Shown one piece after another: positions 1 to 7,865 of a stretch of 20,186 nucleotides of DNA. A program made the position numbers and the translations under genes. The stretch's first letter is position 1, and each line of letters opens with the position of its first letter. A model generated the notes under the pieces. It saw nothing but the letters and a program-made list of their open reading frames with translations, was not told where the DNA came from and did not search any database. The stretch is from JBDRZD01 sp964623395 (lineage in GTDB: Bacteria > Hydrothermota > Hydrothermia > Hydrothermales > Hydrothermaceae). The stretch covers positions 1-20,186 of the forward strand of contig CAZUSI010000023.1 of the NCBI GenBank assembly GCA_964623395.1, given 5' to 3'.

Positions 1-329
1 ATTATATAAATTCCGCAATTAGGACATGTTATCAATTCTTTATTTGGATTTTTTATTGCAAGCATAAATGTTGGCAATTTTTGATTGCAGTTATTACAAG
101 AACCCTCTGTAACAGATGCAAGTCCAAAACCATATCTTTTCCTTAATCTCTCATAATTTTCCTGAATTTCTATTGGCAATTTATTAAATTCATTCTCCCT
201 TTTTTTCTCCCATGTTTGTATCATTTTACTTGATATATTGAATATTTCTCTATATTTTGGATCTTTAAATATTTTTAACTTTTCATCCAAATCATTTAAT
301 ACAATTAATATTTTTAAAATTTTATTCAT
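1..329 (-). CDS. C4-type zinc-ribbon protein (DUF164/zf-RING_7-like), 3' end cut off
   Basis: Read on the minus strand from ATG at 329 this frame stays open to the window edge (109 codons seen), so only the last residues are missing. The N-terminal ~60 residues are charged and helical. The C-terminus has two Cys pairs, CNNC and, about 20 residues later, CPNCG, in the context GSCNNCNQKLP...ELITCPNCGIYI. This is the pattern of the C4 zinc ribbon that ends DUF164 family proteins. Those proteins usually carry a long coiled coil (about 240 residues); here the N-terminal part is much shorter. Its ATG overlaps the stop of the PTS IIA gene by 4 nt, and a GGAGGG lies in the 3' end of that gene, so translation is probably coupled. 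The family is thought to bind nucleic acid or act as a scaffold; the specific role here is unknown. Confidence 0.75.
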   Translation of the reverse strand, partial: MNKILKILIVLNDLDEKLKIFKDPKYREIFNISSKMIQTWEKKRENEFNKLPIEIQENYERLRKRYGFGLASVTEGSCNNCNQKLPTFMLAIKNPNKELITCPNCGIYI

Positions 330-778
330 TTACCCTCCAAAGATACAAGATATTCTATAAATTCATTCTCATCTTCTATTTTCATATATTTTTTATCCCT
401 TGATAATTTTCTTGAAATTTCCGCTATTTTTCCAAGTGTAATCAAATATCTTGATTCAGGATCTCTCGGAGAAGCACATAAAAGGAAAAAAAGATGAACT
501 GGTTTTTTATCTATTGCATCAAAATCTATTCCCTTCTTACTTCTCCCTACAACAAGATAAACTTTATCAAGTATTGCACTTCTGCAATGGGGAATAGCAA
601 TTCCCTTTCCTATTCCGGTTGAACCTATTTCCTCTCTTTTTTTAAGTGTTTCAAGAACTATTTTTTTCTTATCTTCAGGAAAATCAAGAACATCAACAAG
701 TTCTTTTAATACATCTTCTTTTTTTGTAGAAACTAAATTTAAAATTATTCTCTCAGGCTTTAAAAGCTCTTTTAACAT
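326..778 (-). CDS. ptsN: PTS IIA protein, fructose/nitrogen (PtsN-like) type
   Basis: This 150-residue protein has the single-domain EIIA fold of the fructose/mannitol/Ntr family. The phosphorylated histidine is H64 in the motif GIGKGIAIPHCRS, matching the family pattern G-x-G-x-A-I-P-H. The segment VHLFFLLCASPRDPESRYLITLG corresponds to the conserved second half of the domain, with the usual H/F-F-L-L core. No EIIB or EIIC transporter domains are attached or adjacent, so it is more likely a regulatory EIIA of the PtsN kind than a sugar transporter part. That is inference, because HPr and EI are not in view. A strong ribosome binding site (AGGAGGT, 784-790) lies inside the 3' end of the upstream prenyl synthase gene, which ends 1 nt before this ATG. 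The downstream zinc-ribbon gene overlaps by 4 nt. Confidence 0.85.
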   Translation of the reverse strand: MLKELLKPERIILNLVSTKKEDVLKELVDVLDFPEDKKKIVLETLKKREEIGSTGIGKGIAIPHCRSAILDKVYLVVGRSKKGIDFDAIDKKPVHLFFLLCASPRDPESRYLITLGKIAEISRKLSRDKKYMKIEDENEFIEYLVSLEGK

Positions 779-779
779 T

Positions 780-1709
780 TTATACCTCCTTAAATTTATT
801 TATCTTTTCTAAGGTATAAGCATGAATTTCATCCACAAAATCCTTTAAAAATTTTTTTAAAGGGAATTTAAATTCCTTTAAGATCTTTCTTATTTCTATC
901 AAAAAATTTTCTCCCTTTTTTAAAGTTTTTTCTATTCCCTTATTTTTAATAACTATTTCCTTTATCTTTTCAATTTCAAATTCATCTTTTTTATTTTTAA
1001 AATCAGGGAAATATTTGAAAATTTCTGATTTTGTATATATTATTGGTAAAGTTACTTTTCCCTGAGCTATATCCTCCCCTTCAAGAAAATCTATGATGTC
1101 ATCAAAAATTTGATAAAGAATGCCAAATTTTCTTCCAAATTCTCTATAATTTTTATTCATCTTATTTTTATAAAGAGCACCAAGAACACTTGCTGATTCA
1201 AATAATGCTCCTGTTTTTTTATAAATTAAATCAAAATAATATTTCTCACTAAAGGTCTTTTCCCTTTCTTTAAATTCTTCTATTATTTCACCTTCACACA
1301 TTAAAAAGGATGCTCTTGATATTTCTTTAAATATTAAAGGATTTTTTGTTAAGGAAATAAAATTCATTGCTTTTGAAAATAAGTAATCACCCATTAAAAC
1401 TGCAGAATGATTTCCCAACAATTTATTCATGGAAGGTAAATTCCTTCTTGTTTCAGCACCGTCAACAATATCGTCATGAATAAGGGATGAGAAATGGATC
1501 ATTTCAATAGAAGTGGCAATTCTTATAATGTTTTTATCATAATTTTCAAAGGCATTTGAAGTAAATAGATTTATTGCTGCTCTTAATCTTTTTCCTTCTT
1601 TATATAAAGAAGGTAGATTTGGAAAATATTTATTTTTAAAAATCTTTTCAATTTCCTTATTTACTTCATTTAAAGGTTCTTTTATAGGTTCATAAGATTT
1701 AAAAAACAT
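780..1709 (-). CDS. Trans-isoprenyl (polyprenyl) diphosphate synthase
   Basis: This enzyme condenses isopentenyl diphosphate onto an allylic diphosphate to make a linear isoprenoid chain for quinones or lipid carriers. Both aspartate-rich motifs are present: DDIVD in IHDDIVDGAETRR near residue 80, and DDIID in YQIFDDIIDF near residue 204. The substrate-binding GKRLRAA and the KTGALF motif are also present. The fifth residue before the first Asp motif is Ser, a small side chain, which in this family suggests a medium or long product rather than FPP; this is inference. ATG at 1709 is preferred (309 residues); an in-frame TTG at 1715 would add two residues. No Shine-Dalgarno is visible upstream of either. 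It follows tatD after about 30 nt, the second-largest gap in the operon, which contains a TATAAT-like stretch that could be a weak internal promoter. Confidence 0.85.
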   Translation of the reverse strand: MFFKSYEPIKEPLNEVNKEIEKIFKNKYFPNLPSLYKEGKRLRAAINLFTSNAFENYDKNIIRIATSIEMIHFSSLIHDDIVDGAETRRNLPSMNKLLGNHSAVLMGDYLFSKAMNFISLTKNPLIFKEISRASFLMCEGEIIEEFKEREKTFSEKYYFDLIYKKTGALFESASVLGALYKNKMNKNYREFGRKFGILYQIFDDIIDFLEGEDIAQGKVTLPIIYTKSEIFKYFPDFKNKKDEFEIEKIKEIVIKNKGIEKTLKKGENFLIEIRKILKEFKFPLKKFLKDFVDEIHAYTLEKINKFKEV

Positions 1710-1739
1710 AAACAATTTATTATAAAATTTATTAATACT

Positions 1740-2498
1740 TTATGTCAAATTAAATAAAACTTTTGCATTTTTATAAGTTTTTTCAACAATTTCTTTTTCT
1801 TCTATATTTAATATTTCTGAAATTTTCTTAATAGTATAAATTATATAAGAAGGCTCACATCTTCCCTTTAAAGGAAAAGGTGTAAGATAAGGAGCATCAG
1901 TTTCTACAATCAATCTTTCTAAAGATGTATTTTTTAAAGATTCTTCAAGTTTTTTTGAATTATAGGTGATTGAACCAGAAAAGGAAATATAAAATCCTAT
2001 TTTTTGTGCATAAATTGCTTCTTCTTTTCCTCCTGAAAAACAATGGAAAACACCTTTTATATCTTTATATTTTTTTAATATATTAAAGGTATCACCAAAT
2101 GATTTCCTCGTATGAATTATTATTGGTTTTTTAATTTCTTTTGCAATTTCAATATGAGCAATAAATGATTCAATTTGTTTTTCTTTACTTGAATAATTTT
2201 TATAATAATCAAGACCTGTTTCACCAATTGCTACAATTTCTTTTTCTTTTGCTAAATCTTCTATTTCTTTTATTCCTTCTTCAAAATTATCAGCATCATG
2301 TGGATGAATTCCAGCAGAAGCAAATATTAAACCCTTATATTCTCTTGCGAGTTTTAAAGCATAATAAGAAGAAGGAACATCAAATCCAACAACAATTATT
2401 TTTTCTATTCCATTACGAGTTCCTCTTTCTATTACTTCCTTTAAATCTTTCTCAAATTCTTCATCATTTAAATGAGCATGTGAATCAAATATTTTCAT
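1740..2498 (-). CDS. tatD: TatD family metal-dependent deoxyribonuclease
   Basis: This 252-residue protein is full length for the TatD family, TIM-barrel hydrolases with 3'-5' DNA exonuclease activity, probably cytoplasmic. The metal-binding set can be seen in order: H7 and H9 in FDSHAHLN, E93 in AIGETGLDYY, H129 in IIIHTRKSF, H152 in VFHCFSGG and D201 in VETDAPYLTP. The start is fixed by the ATGA overlap with the metG stop (2495-2498). A metG-tatD pair is common in bacteria, which supports both calls. Nothing is missing or unusual in the sequence. Confidence 0.93.
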   Translation of the reverse strand: MKIFDSHAHLNDEEFEKDLKEVIERGTRNGIEKIIVVGFDVPSSYYALKLAREYKGLIFASAGIHPHDADNFEEGIKEIEDLAKEKEIVAIGETGLDYYKNYSSKEKQIESFIAHIEIAKEIKKPIIIHTRKSFGDTFNILKKYKDIKGVFHCFSGGKEEAIYAQKIGFYISFSGSITYNSKKLEESLKNTSLERLIVETDAPYLTPFPLKGRCEPSYIIYTIKKISEILNIEEKEIVEKTYKNAKVLFNLT

Positions 2499-4456
2499 TT
2501 AACTTTTATACCAGGAGGAACATCTTTTTCTGGAACTATTAAGATTGGTTTATTATTAAAATCTGCTGCAAGAAGCATTCCTTCTGATAAAATTCCTTTA
2601 ATTTTTTTAGGTTCAAGATTTAAAATAACAGTTATTTTTTTACCAATAAGTTCATTTATTTCATAAGAACTTCCTATCCCAGCAACAATTGTTCTTTCAA
2701 AATTACCAAAATTTACACTAATTTTTAAAAGTTTATCGGTTCCTGAAATCTTTTCTACACCTTTTATTTCTCCAATCCTTATATCAATTTTGTTAAAATC
2801 TTCAAATTTAATAAATTCCTCTTTCTTTTCAATTTTTATTTCTTCTGCTTTTTTAAATAGAATTTCTGGTTTTCCTATTTCTTTACCATCAATAAAGGGA
2901 TTTTTTATTGAATCAATTTTTAAATTATCTTCTCTTAATATTTCTGAAATTTTTCTGGAAGAAAAGGGAATAAAAGGAAAAAATAAAACCCTTAATGCAT
3001 TTATTATTCCGATTGAATAACTTAGAATACTGCCTGCCTCTTTTTTATTTTCCTTTAATTTTTCCCATGGTTTTGCAAAATCTATATATCTATTAACACT
3101 ACTTGAAATAGAAAGCACCTGTTTTAATGCATCCTTAAATTTAAAATTCTCCATTAATTCTATATATTTATTAATTCCCTTTTCAAAGGAATCAATTAAT
3201 TCATTTTCAAGTTCTCCTCTTTCTTTTCTTTCAGGAACTTTTCCATTAAAATTTTTATGTATGAATATCAATACTCTTTGTAAAAGATTGCCAAAATTGT
3301 CTGCAAGATGCGTATTAATATTTTGTAGCCATTCTTTATAGGAAAATTCTGCATCCTTTATTTCGGGTAATATCATGGATAGTCCAAATCTTAAATAATC
3401 TGCTGGATATTCTTTAACATAATCTTTTGCCCATATAGCCATTCCCCTACTTGTTGACATTTTTCCACCTTCCATATTAAGATATTCATTTGCAGGAATA
3501 TCATAGGGCAATATGTATTCACCTTCTGCCATAAGCATTGCAGGCCATATTATTGCATGAAATACAATATTATCTTTACCAATAAAATGAATCAATTTTG
3601 TATTTTCGTCCATCCAGTATTCCTTCCATAAATCTTCTTTACCAATCTTTTCTGACCATTCCTTTGTTATAGATATATATCCAATAGGTGCATCAAACCA
3701 TACATATAAAACTTTATTTTTTGCCTCTTCAATAGGAACAGGAACTCCCCATTTAAGATCCCTTGTTATTGATCTTGCTTTTAATCCCTCCCTTATCCAG
3801 GAAATTGCATAGTTTAAAACATTTTGTTTCCAATAATTTTTTTCCTTTAACCAATTGTATAATTTCTCTTGAAGTTTAGGAAGTAAAAAATAATAATGGA
3901 AGGTTTTTTTCTTAATAGGGGTAGATAAACATATTTTACATTTTGGTTCTAAAAGTAAATTTGGCTCAAGCCATCTTCCACATACTTCACATTGGTCCCC
4001 TCTTGCACCGGGAGAATTACAATAGGGACATATTCCTTCAACATATCTATCAGGTAAAAATCTCTTACAATTTTCACAATAAAGTCCTTCCTCTTCCCTT
4101 TTCTCTATATATCCCTTTTCATAAATTTTTAAAAAAAATTCCTGAGCAAGTTTATGATGAATTTCTCTTGCAGTTCCACCAAAATAAGTAAATTCAATAA
4201 AGAGTTTTTCAAATGTTTCCTTAATATCCTTATGATAAAAATCAACAAGTTCTCTTGGACTTATTTTATTTTTTTCTGCCTCAATTGTTATAGGAACACC
4301 ATGTTCATCCGTTCCGCATATATGAATTACATCTTTTCCCATTAAATATTTTTGAAATTTAAAATATATGTCTGCTGGTAAATAGCAACCTGCTAAATGT
4401 CCCAAATGTATGCTTCCATTTGCATAAGGAAGAGCACTTGTTACAAGGATTTTCAT
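2495..4456 (-). CDS. metG: Methionyl-tRNA synthetase with C-terminal tRNA-binding domain
   Basis: This class I synthetase charges tRNA-Met. The first catalytic signature is HLGH (residues 17-20) and the second is KMSTS (332-336) in GGKMSTSRG. Between them the connective peptide has four CxxC pairs (C127/C130, C143/C146, C156/C159, C173/C176), enough for the double zinc knuckle of the MetRS1 subtype. An anticodon-binding helical domain follows. The last ~105 residues (from FEDFNKIDIRIGEI) form an OB-fold tRNA-binding domain of the EMAPII/Trbp111 type, fused as in many bacterial MetRS of this length (653 residues). The gene overlaps the clpX stop by 4 nt and the tatD start by 4 nt. No Shine-Dalgarno is visible, so it probably depends on translational coupling. 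Confidence 0.96.
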   Translation of the reverse strand: MKILVTSALPYANGSIHLGHLAGCYLPADIYFKFQKYLMGKDVIHICGTDEHGVPITIEAEKNKISPRELVDFYHKDIKETFEKLFIEFTYFGGTAREIHHKLAQEFFLKIYEKGYIEKREEEGLYCENCKRFLPDRYVEGICPYCNSPGARGDQCEVCGRWLEPNLLLEPKCKICLSTPIKKKTFHYYFLLPKLQEKLYNWLKEKNYWKQNVLNYAISWIREGLKARSITRDLKWGVPVPIEEAKNKVLYVWFDAPIGYISITKEWSEKIGKEDLWKEYWMDENTKLIHFIGKDNIVFHAIIWPAMLMAEGEYILPYDIPANEYLNMEGGKMSTSRGMAIWAKDYVKEYPADYLRFGLSMILPEIKDAEFSYKEWLQNINTHLADNFGNLLQRVLIFIHKNFNGKVPERKERGELENELIDSFEKGINKYIELMENFKFKDALKQVLSISSSVNRYIDFAKPWEKLKENKKEAGSILSYSIGIINALRVLFFPFIPFSSRKISEILREDNLKIDSIKNPFIDGKEIGKPEILFKKAEEIKIEKKEEFIKFEDFNKIDIRIGEIKGVEKISGTDKLLKISVNFGNFERTIVAGIGSSYEINELIGKKITVILNLEPKKIKGILSEGMLLAADFNNKPILIVPEKDVPPGIKVK

Positions 4457-5667
4457 TTTTTCAAAAATATAGGTTTTTTATTTCTTCTTATAACTTCAGC
4501 ATCAACAACACATTTATTATATTTACCCTTTAATTGGGGCAATTTAAACATCACATCAAGTAAAATTTCTTCAACTATACTTTTTAATCCTCTTGCTCCC
4601 ATTTTCCTTTTTAACGCCTCTTCTGCTATTAAATTAAGTGCTTCTTCTTTAAATTCAAGTTCTATCCCTTCCATTTCAAATATCTTCTTATATTGTTTTA
4701 ATATGGCATTTTTTGGTTCAATTAAAATTCTCTTTAATTCTTCTTTTGTTAACTCCTTTAATGTTGCAATTATAGGAACCCTTCCAACAAATTCAGGTAT
4801 CATTCCATATTTTATTAAATCATCAGGTAAAATTTTTATTTCTTCATCATCTTTTTCTTCTTCCTTTGCAAATCCAACCCTTTTTCTATGTGTTCTTCTT
4901 TTCACAATTTCTTCTATTCCTTCAAATGTTCCACCACATATAAATAAAATGTTTTTTGTCTCCATTTGAATATAGGGTCCTTCTGGATGTTTTCTTCCAC
5001 CATAAGGTGGGACATTTGCAACTGTTCCTTCAAGAATTCTCAAAAGTGCCTGTTGAACACCTTCTCCTGAAACATCTCTTGTAAGTGAAGGGGAATCACT
5101 TTTTCTTGAAAGTTTATCAACTTCATCAAGATAAACTATCCCGATTTCTGCTTTTTTTAAATCATAGTTTGCTGCTTGCAATAATCTCAACAATATATTT
5201 TCAACATCTTCTCCTACATATCCTGCTTCTGTAAGTGGAGTTGCATCATACAAGGTAATTGGAACATTTAAAATTTTTGAGAGGGTTTGAGCAATAAGAG
5301 TTTTACCTGTTCCTGTTGGTCCTATTAAGAGTATATTACTTTTCTCAATTTCCACATCAGAATCTTTATTATAAAAAATCCTTTTATAGTGATTATAAAC
5401 AGCAACTGATATTATTTTTTTTGCCTCTTCTTGCCCTATTACATACTCATCCAATTCCTTTTTAATTTCTTTTGGGGAAGGAATTTTTTCAATATCAAAA
5501 AAGGTTTTTTGAGGAGTTTTTTCCTCAAAAAGAAGGTCATGACACAATTTAATGCAATCTTCACATATACTTGCTTCAAGTCCTGTAAATATTCTTTTTA
5601 CTTCTAAGGAACTTCTTCCGCAGAAAGAACATTTGGGAATTCCTTTTGGAGTAGGGTTTTTTGTCAT
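4453..5667 (-). CDS. clpX: ClpX, ATP-dependent unfoldase subunit of ClpXP
   Basis: ClpX is a hexameric AAA+ unfoldase that feeds substrates to ClpP. The N-terminal zinc-binding domain has C13, C16, C35 and C38. The Walker A motif is GPTGTGKT (116-123), Walker B is IVYLDEVDKL (177-186), the pore loop is GYVG (149-152), and GARG near 357 is the sensor-2 arginine region. The loop that docks on ClpP reads VGF (264-266), where E. coli has IGF; this is a conservative change, consistent with a functional ClpP partner. At 404 residues it is normal length. It overlaps clpP (5664-5667) and metG (4453-4456) by 4 nt each. No clear Shine-Dalgarno precedes the ATG, so translation is likely coupled to clpP. 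Confidence 0.97.
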   Translation of the reverse strand: MTKNPTPKGIPKCSFCGRSSLEVKRIFTGLEASICEDCIKLCHDLLFEEKTPQKTFFDIEKIPSPKEIKKELDEYVIGQEEAKKIISVAVYNHYKRIFYNKDSDVEIEKSNILLIGPTGTGKTLIAQTLSKILNVPITLYDATPLTEAGYVGEDVENILLRLLQAANYDLKKAEIGIVYLDEVDKLSRKSDSPSLTRDVSGEGVQQALLRILEGTVANVPPYGGRKHPEGPYIQMETKNILFICGGTFEGIEEIVKRRTHRKRVGFAKEEEKDDEEIKILPDDLIKYGMIPEFVGRVPIIATLKELTKEELKRILIEPKNAILKQYKKIFEMEGIELEFKEEALNLIAEEALKRKMGARGLKSIVEEILLDVMFKLPQLKGKYNKCVVDAEVIRRNKKPIFLKK

Positions 5668-6263
5668 TTTATTTCTTTTCTTGTTGTTATCACTTCATCA
5701 ATTAAGCCATATTCCTTTGCTTCATATGGAGACATAAAGAAACTTCTATCTGTATCCCTTTCTATCTTTTCAATTGGCTGTCCTGTATGTTTTGATAAAA
5801 TTTGATTTAGCAATTTTCTAATATTCATTATTTCATCTGCATGTATTTTAATATCTATTGCCTGTCCCTGAACACCACCCATTGGTTGATGTATCATAAT
5901 TCTTGAATGAGGAAGTGCGTATCTTTTTCCTTTCTGCCCTGCACATAATAAAACAGCAGCCATTGATGCTGCCATTCCCATGCATATTGTAACAACATCA
6001 GGTTTTATATATTGCATTGTATCATAGATTGCAAGTCCTGATGTTACATATCCTCCAGGAGAATTTATGTAAAGATAAATATCCTTTTTCGGGTCTTCTG
6101 CTTCAAGGAAAAGAAGTTGTGCTATTACAACATTTGCAACCTGATCATCAATTGGTGTTCCTATAAAAACTATTCTATCCTTTAAAAGTCTTGAGTATAT
6201 ATCATATGCTCTTTCAATTCTACCTGTTTGTTCAATAACTATTGGAATATATTGATCCTTCAT
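5664..6263 (-). CDS. clpP: ClpP protease subunit with a changed catalytic-triad position
   Basis: ClpP is the serine peptidase ring of ClpXP. The nucleophile is S100 in MGMAASMAAVLL and the histidine is H125 in SRIMIHQPMGG, 25 residues apart as in E. coli (S111, H136). The third triad member (E. coli D185, 49 residues after the His, in DTERDRF) aligns with S174 in DTDRSFF; the codon is AGT. All other signatures, the length (199 residues) and the oligomer-interface GGxxxxG region look normal. There is almost no propeptide: the protein starts close to the usual mature N-terminus (IPIVIEQ). A strong ribosome binding site AGGAGGTGA (6271-6279) lies in the end of tig, with a 4-nt ATGA overlap between tig and clpP. 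tig-clpP-clpX order is a classic bacterial arrangement. Confidence 0.95.
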   Translation of the reverse strand: MKDQYIPIVIEQTGRIERAYDIYSRLLKDRIVFIGTPIDDQVANVVIAQLLFLEAEDPKKDIYLYINSPGGYVTSGLAIYDTMQYIKPDVVTICMGMAASMAAVLLCAGQKGKRYALPHSRIMIHQPMGGVQGQAIDIKIHADEIMNIRKLLNQILSKHTGQPIEKIERDTDRSFFMSPYEAKEYGLIDEVITTRKEIK

Positions 6264-7447
6264 TCTATTATCACCTCCTGTTTAACCTGTGTTTTTAAAA
6301 ATTCCATTGCTTTCCTTCTTAAAATATTTCTTTCAATAAGTTCCAATATTCCCCTTTTTTTAAGATTTGCTTTAAATCCAAGGAAATCGGCATTATATTC
6401 CTTTGCCATTTTTTTAACCTCTTCATCAATTTCTTCCTGTGAAACTTTTGCTCCTATTTTTTCAGCCATCTTGTCTAAAAGTAATCTTGCTCTTACCCTT
6501 TCTCTTGCAACTTCTCTAAACTTTTCCTTAAATTCTTCAATATTTTCCCTTATTTTGTATTCATCTATCATTGCATTAATTTCATCTTCAATAAGGGATT
6601 TTGGAACATCAAATTCATTTATCTCTAGGAGTTTTTTTAAAATTTCGTTTTCCATTTCCCTTTCAGAAATTTTTGATGCTTCTTCTTGCAATTCCTTCTC
6701 TATTTTACTTTTAAATTCTTCCAATGTATCAAAATCAAAACTCTTTGCAAATTCATCGTCAATTTCTGGTAAAACTTTTCTTCTCACATCCATTATTTTT
6801 ATTTTATAAATAAAATTTTTATCATTTTCTTTTGAAACTATTTCAATACTTTCCCCCTTCTTTTTTCCTTTTAAATTCTCATAGAATATTTCTGTAACAT
6901 TTTTGTTATCAAAAGTAAATCTCTCTTCTTTATTTGACATAATTAAATTACCTTTTTCATCAAATACATTATATTTAACATAAACAAAATCACCATCTTC
7001 AATTCCTTCATCCTTTGGATAAAATTCTGCAAGTGTCTCCTGATAAAAGCGAAGTTTTTCTTCAACATCCTGTGGCCCTATCCTTCTTATTTTTCTTTGG
7101 ACCTTTAAATTTTGATAACCGAATACATCAAAATCAGGTATTATTTCAAATTCCACCTTAACATTAAAATTTTCTCCTTCTTTTATTTTTTCCTTTATAT
7201 AAATAGGTGGTATCATTTTTATATTTTCATTTTTAATTATTTCAAAAACCTTATCCTTTGTAATTTCTTCAATTGCATCATTTTCAATTTCGTTTTTATA
7301 TTTAGCAATAACAACATCTAAAGGTGCTTTTCCTGGTCTAAATCCCTTTATTTGAGTAGTTTTTGCATACTTCATTGCCACTTCTTTTATTTTATTTTGT
7401 AACTCTTCTTTATTTATTTTAATAAACATTTCTTTTTTTGTTTCCAT
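6260..7447 (-). CDS. tig: Trigger factor, ribosome-associated chaperone
   Basis: Trigger factor binds the ribosome tunnel exit and helps nascent chains fold. The ribosome-docking signature GFRPGKAP is at residues 35-42. A degenerate FKBP-type PPIase region follows (about 135-235, around EGIEDGDFVYVKYNVFDEKG), then a long charged helical C-terminal chaperone domain. At 395 residues it is somewhat short for the family (about 430), and the N-terminal domain starts about 8 residues late compared with E. coli. An in-frame TAA sits 9 nt upstream of the ATG with no other start between, so ATG 7447 is the first possible start. No Shine-Dalgarno is visible. The 39-nt gap from iscU is the largest in the operon, so a secondary promoter is possible but not evident. 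Confidence 0.92.
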   Translation of the reverse strand: METKKEMFIKINKEELQNKIKEVAMKYAKTTQIKGFRPGKAPLDVVIAKYKNEIENDAIEEITKDKVFEIIKNENIKMIPPIYIKEKIKEGENFNVKVEFEIIPDFDVFGYQNLKVQRKIRRIGPQDVEEKLRFYQETLAEFYPKDEGIEDGDFVYVKYNVFDEKGNLIMSNKEERFTFDNKNVTEIFYENLKGKKKGESIEIVSKENDKNFIYKIKIMDVRRKVLPEIDDEFAKSFDFDTLEEFKSKIEKELQEEASKISEREMENEILKKLLEINEFDVPKSLIEDEINAMIDEYKIRENIEEFKEKFREVARERVRARLLLDKMAEKIGAKVSQEEIDEEVKKMAKEYNADFLGFKANLKKRGILELIERNILRRKAMEFLKTQVKQEVIIE

Positions 7448-7486
7448 ATTTTGAACTTATATGATAAATGATAAGAGATTAAAAAA

Positions 7487-7864
7487 TCAATTCTTTTTTT
7501 CTTTTTTTCTTAAATAATCTTCTATTGCTGCTTTTATTCCCTCCTCAGCAAGCACAGAACAATGATATTTAATTGGTGGTAAACCATCAAGTGCCTCAGT
7601 TACTTCTCTATTTGTTATTTTTAATGCTTCTTCAAGAGTTTTACCTTTGACCATTTCGGTGACCATTGAAGAAGTTGCTATTGCAGCAGCACATCCAAAT
7701 GTTTCAAATTTACAATCAACTATTTTATCATCTTCAACCTTTATATAAATATACATAACATCACCACAAATTGGATTTCCCACTTTTCCAATTCCATCAG
7801 CATTTTCAATTCTTCCCATATTTCTTGGATTTCTAAAATGTTCAATAACTTTTTCACTATACAT
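7487..7864 (-). CDS. iscU: IscU/NifU-type Fe-S cluster assembly scaffold
   Basis: IscU receives sulfur from IscS and builds Fe-S clusters for transfer to target proteins. The three scaffold cysteines are C33 in NPICGD, C58 in FGCAAAIATSS and C102 in YHCSVLAEEGI. The cluster-labilising Asp is D35 and the His beside the third Cys is H101. It is 125 residues, a stand-alone U-type scaffold without the extra domains of full NifU. Its motif reads GCAAAIATSS where proteobacterial IscU has GCGSAIASSS. A near-perfect ribosome binding site GGAGGTGA (7871-7878) overlaps the end of nadA, whose stop is 1 nt away. No hscA, hscB or ferredoxin gene follows; tig does. Confidence 0.94.
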   Translation of the reverse strand: MYSEKVIEHFRNPRNMGRIENADGIGKVGNPICGDVMYIYIKVEDDKIVDCKFETFGCAAAIATSSMVTEMVKGKTLEEALKITNREVTEALDGLPPIKYHCSVLAEEGIKAAIEDYLRKKEKKN

Positions 7865-7865
7865 T

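Noticed and set aside
2165..2542. 125-codon open frame on the plus strand
   Set aside because: It is antisense to tatD and is composed of Leu/Phe/Gln runs; the opposite frame carries every TatD metal-binding motif.
4397..4969. 190-codon open frame on the plus strand
   Set aside because: It lies antisense over metG and clpX, both certain genes, and reads as Ser/Phe/Ile-rich sequence with no motif.
6228..6809. 193-codon open frame on the plus strand
   Set aside because: It is antisense to the trigger factor gene, is low-complexity Ser/Phe/Ile-rich, and has no ribosome binding site; it is a product of AT-rich, Lys/Glu-rich coding on the other strand.
7448..7486. Possible promoter or terminator between iscU and tig
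   Set aside because: Only a 4-bp stem (GATT/AATC) and loose -10-like A/T sequence are present; this is too weak to call either way.
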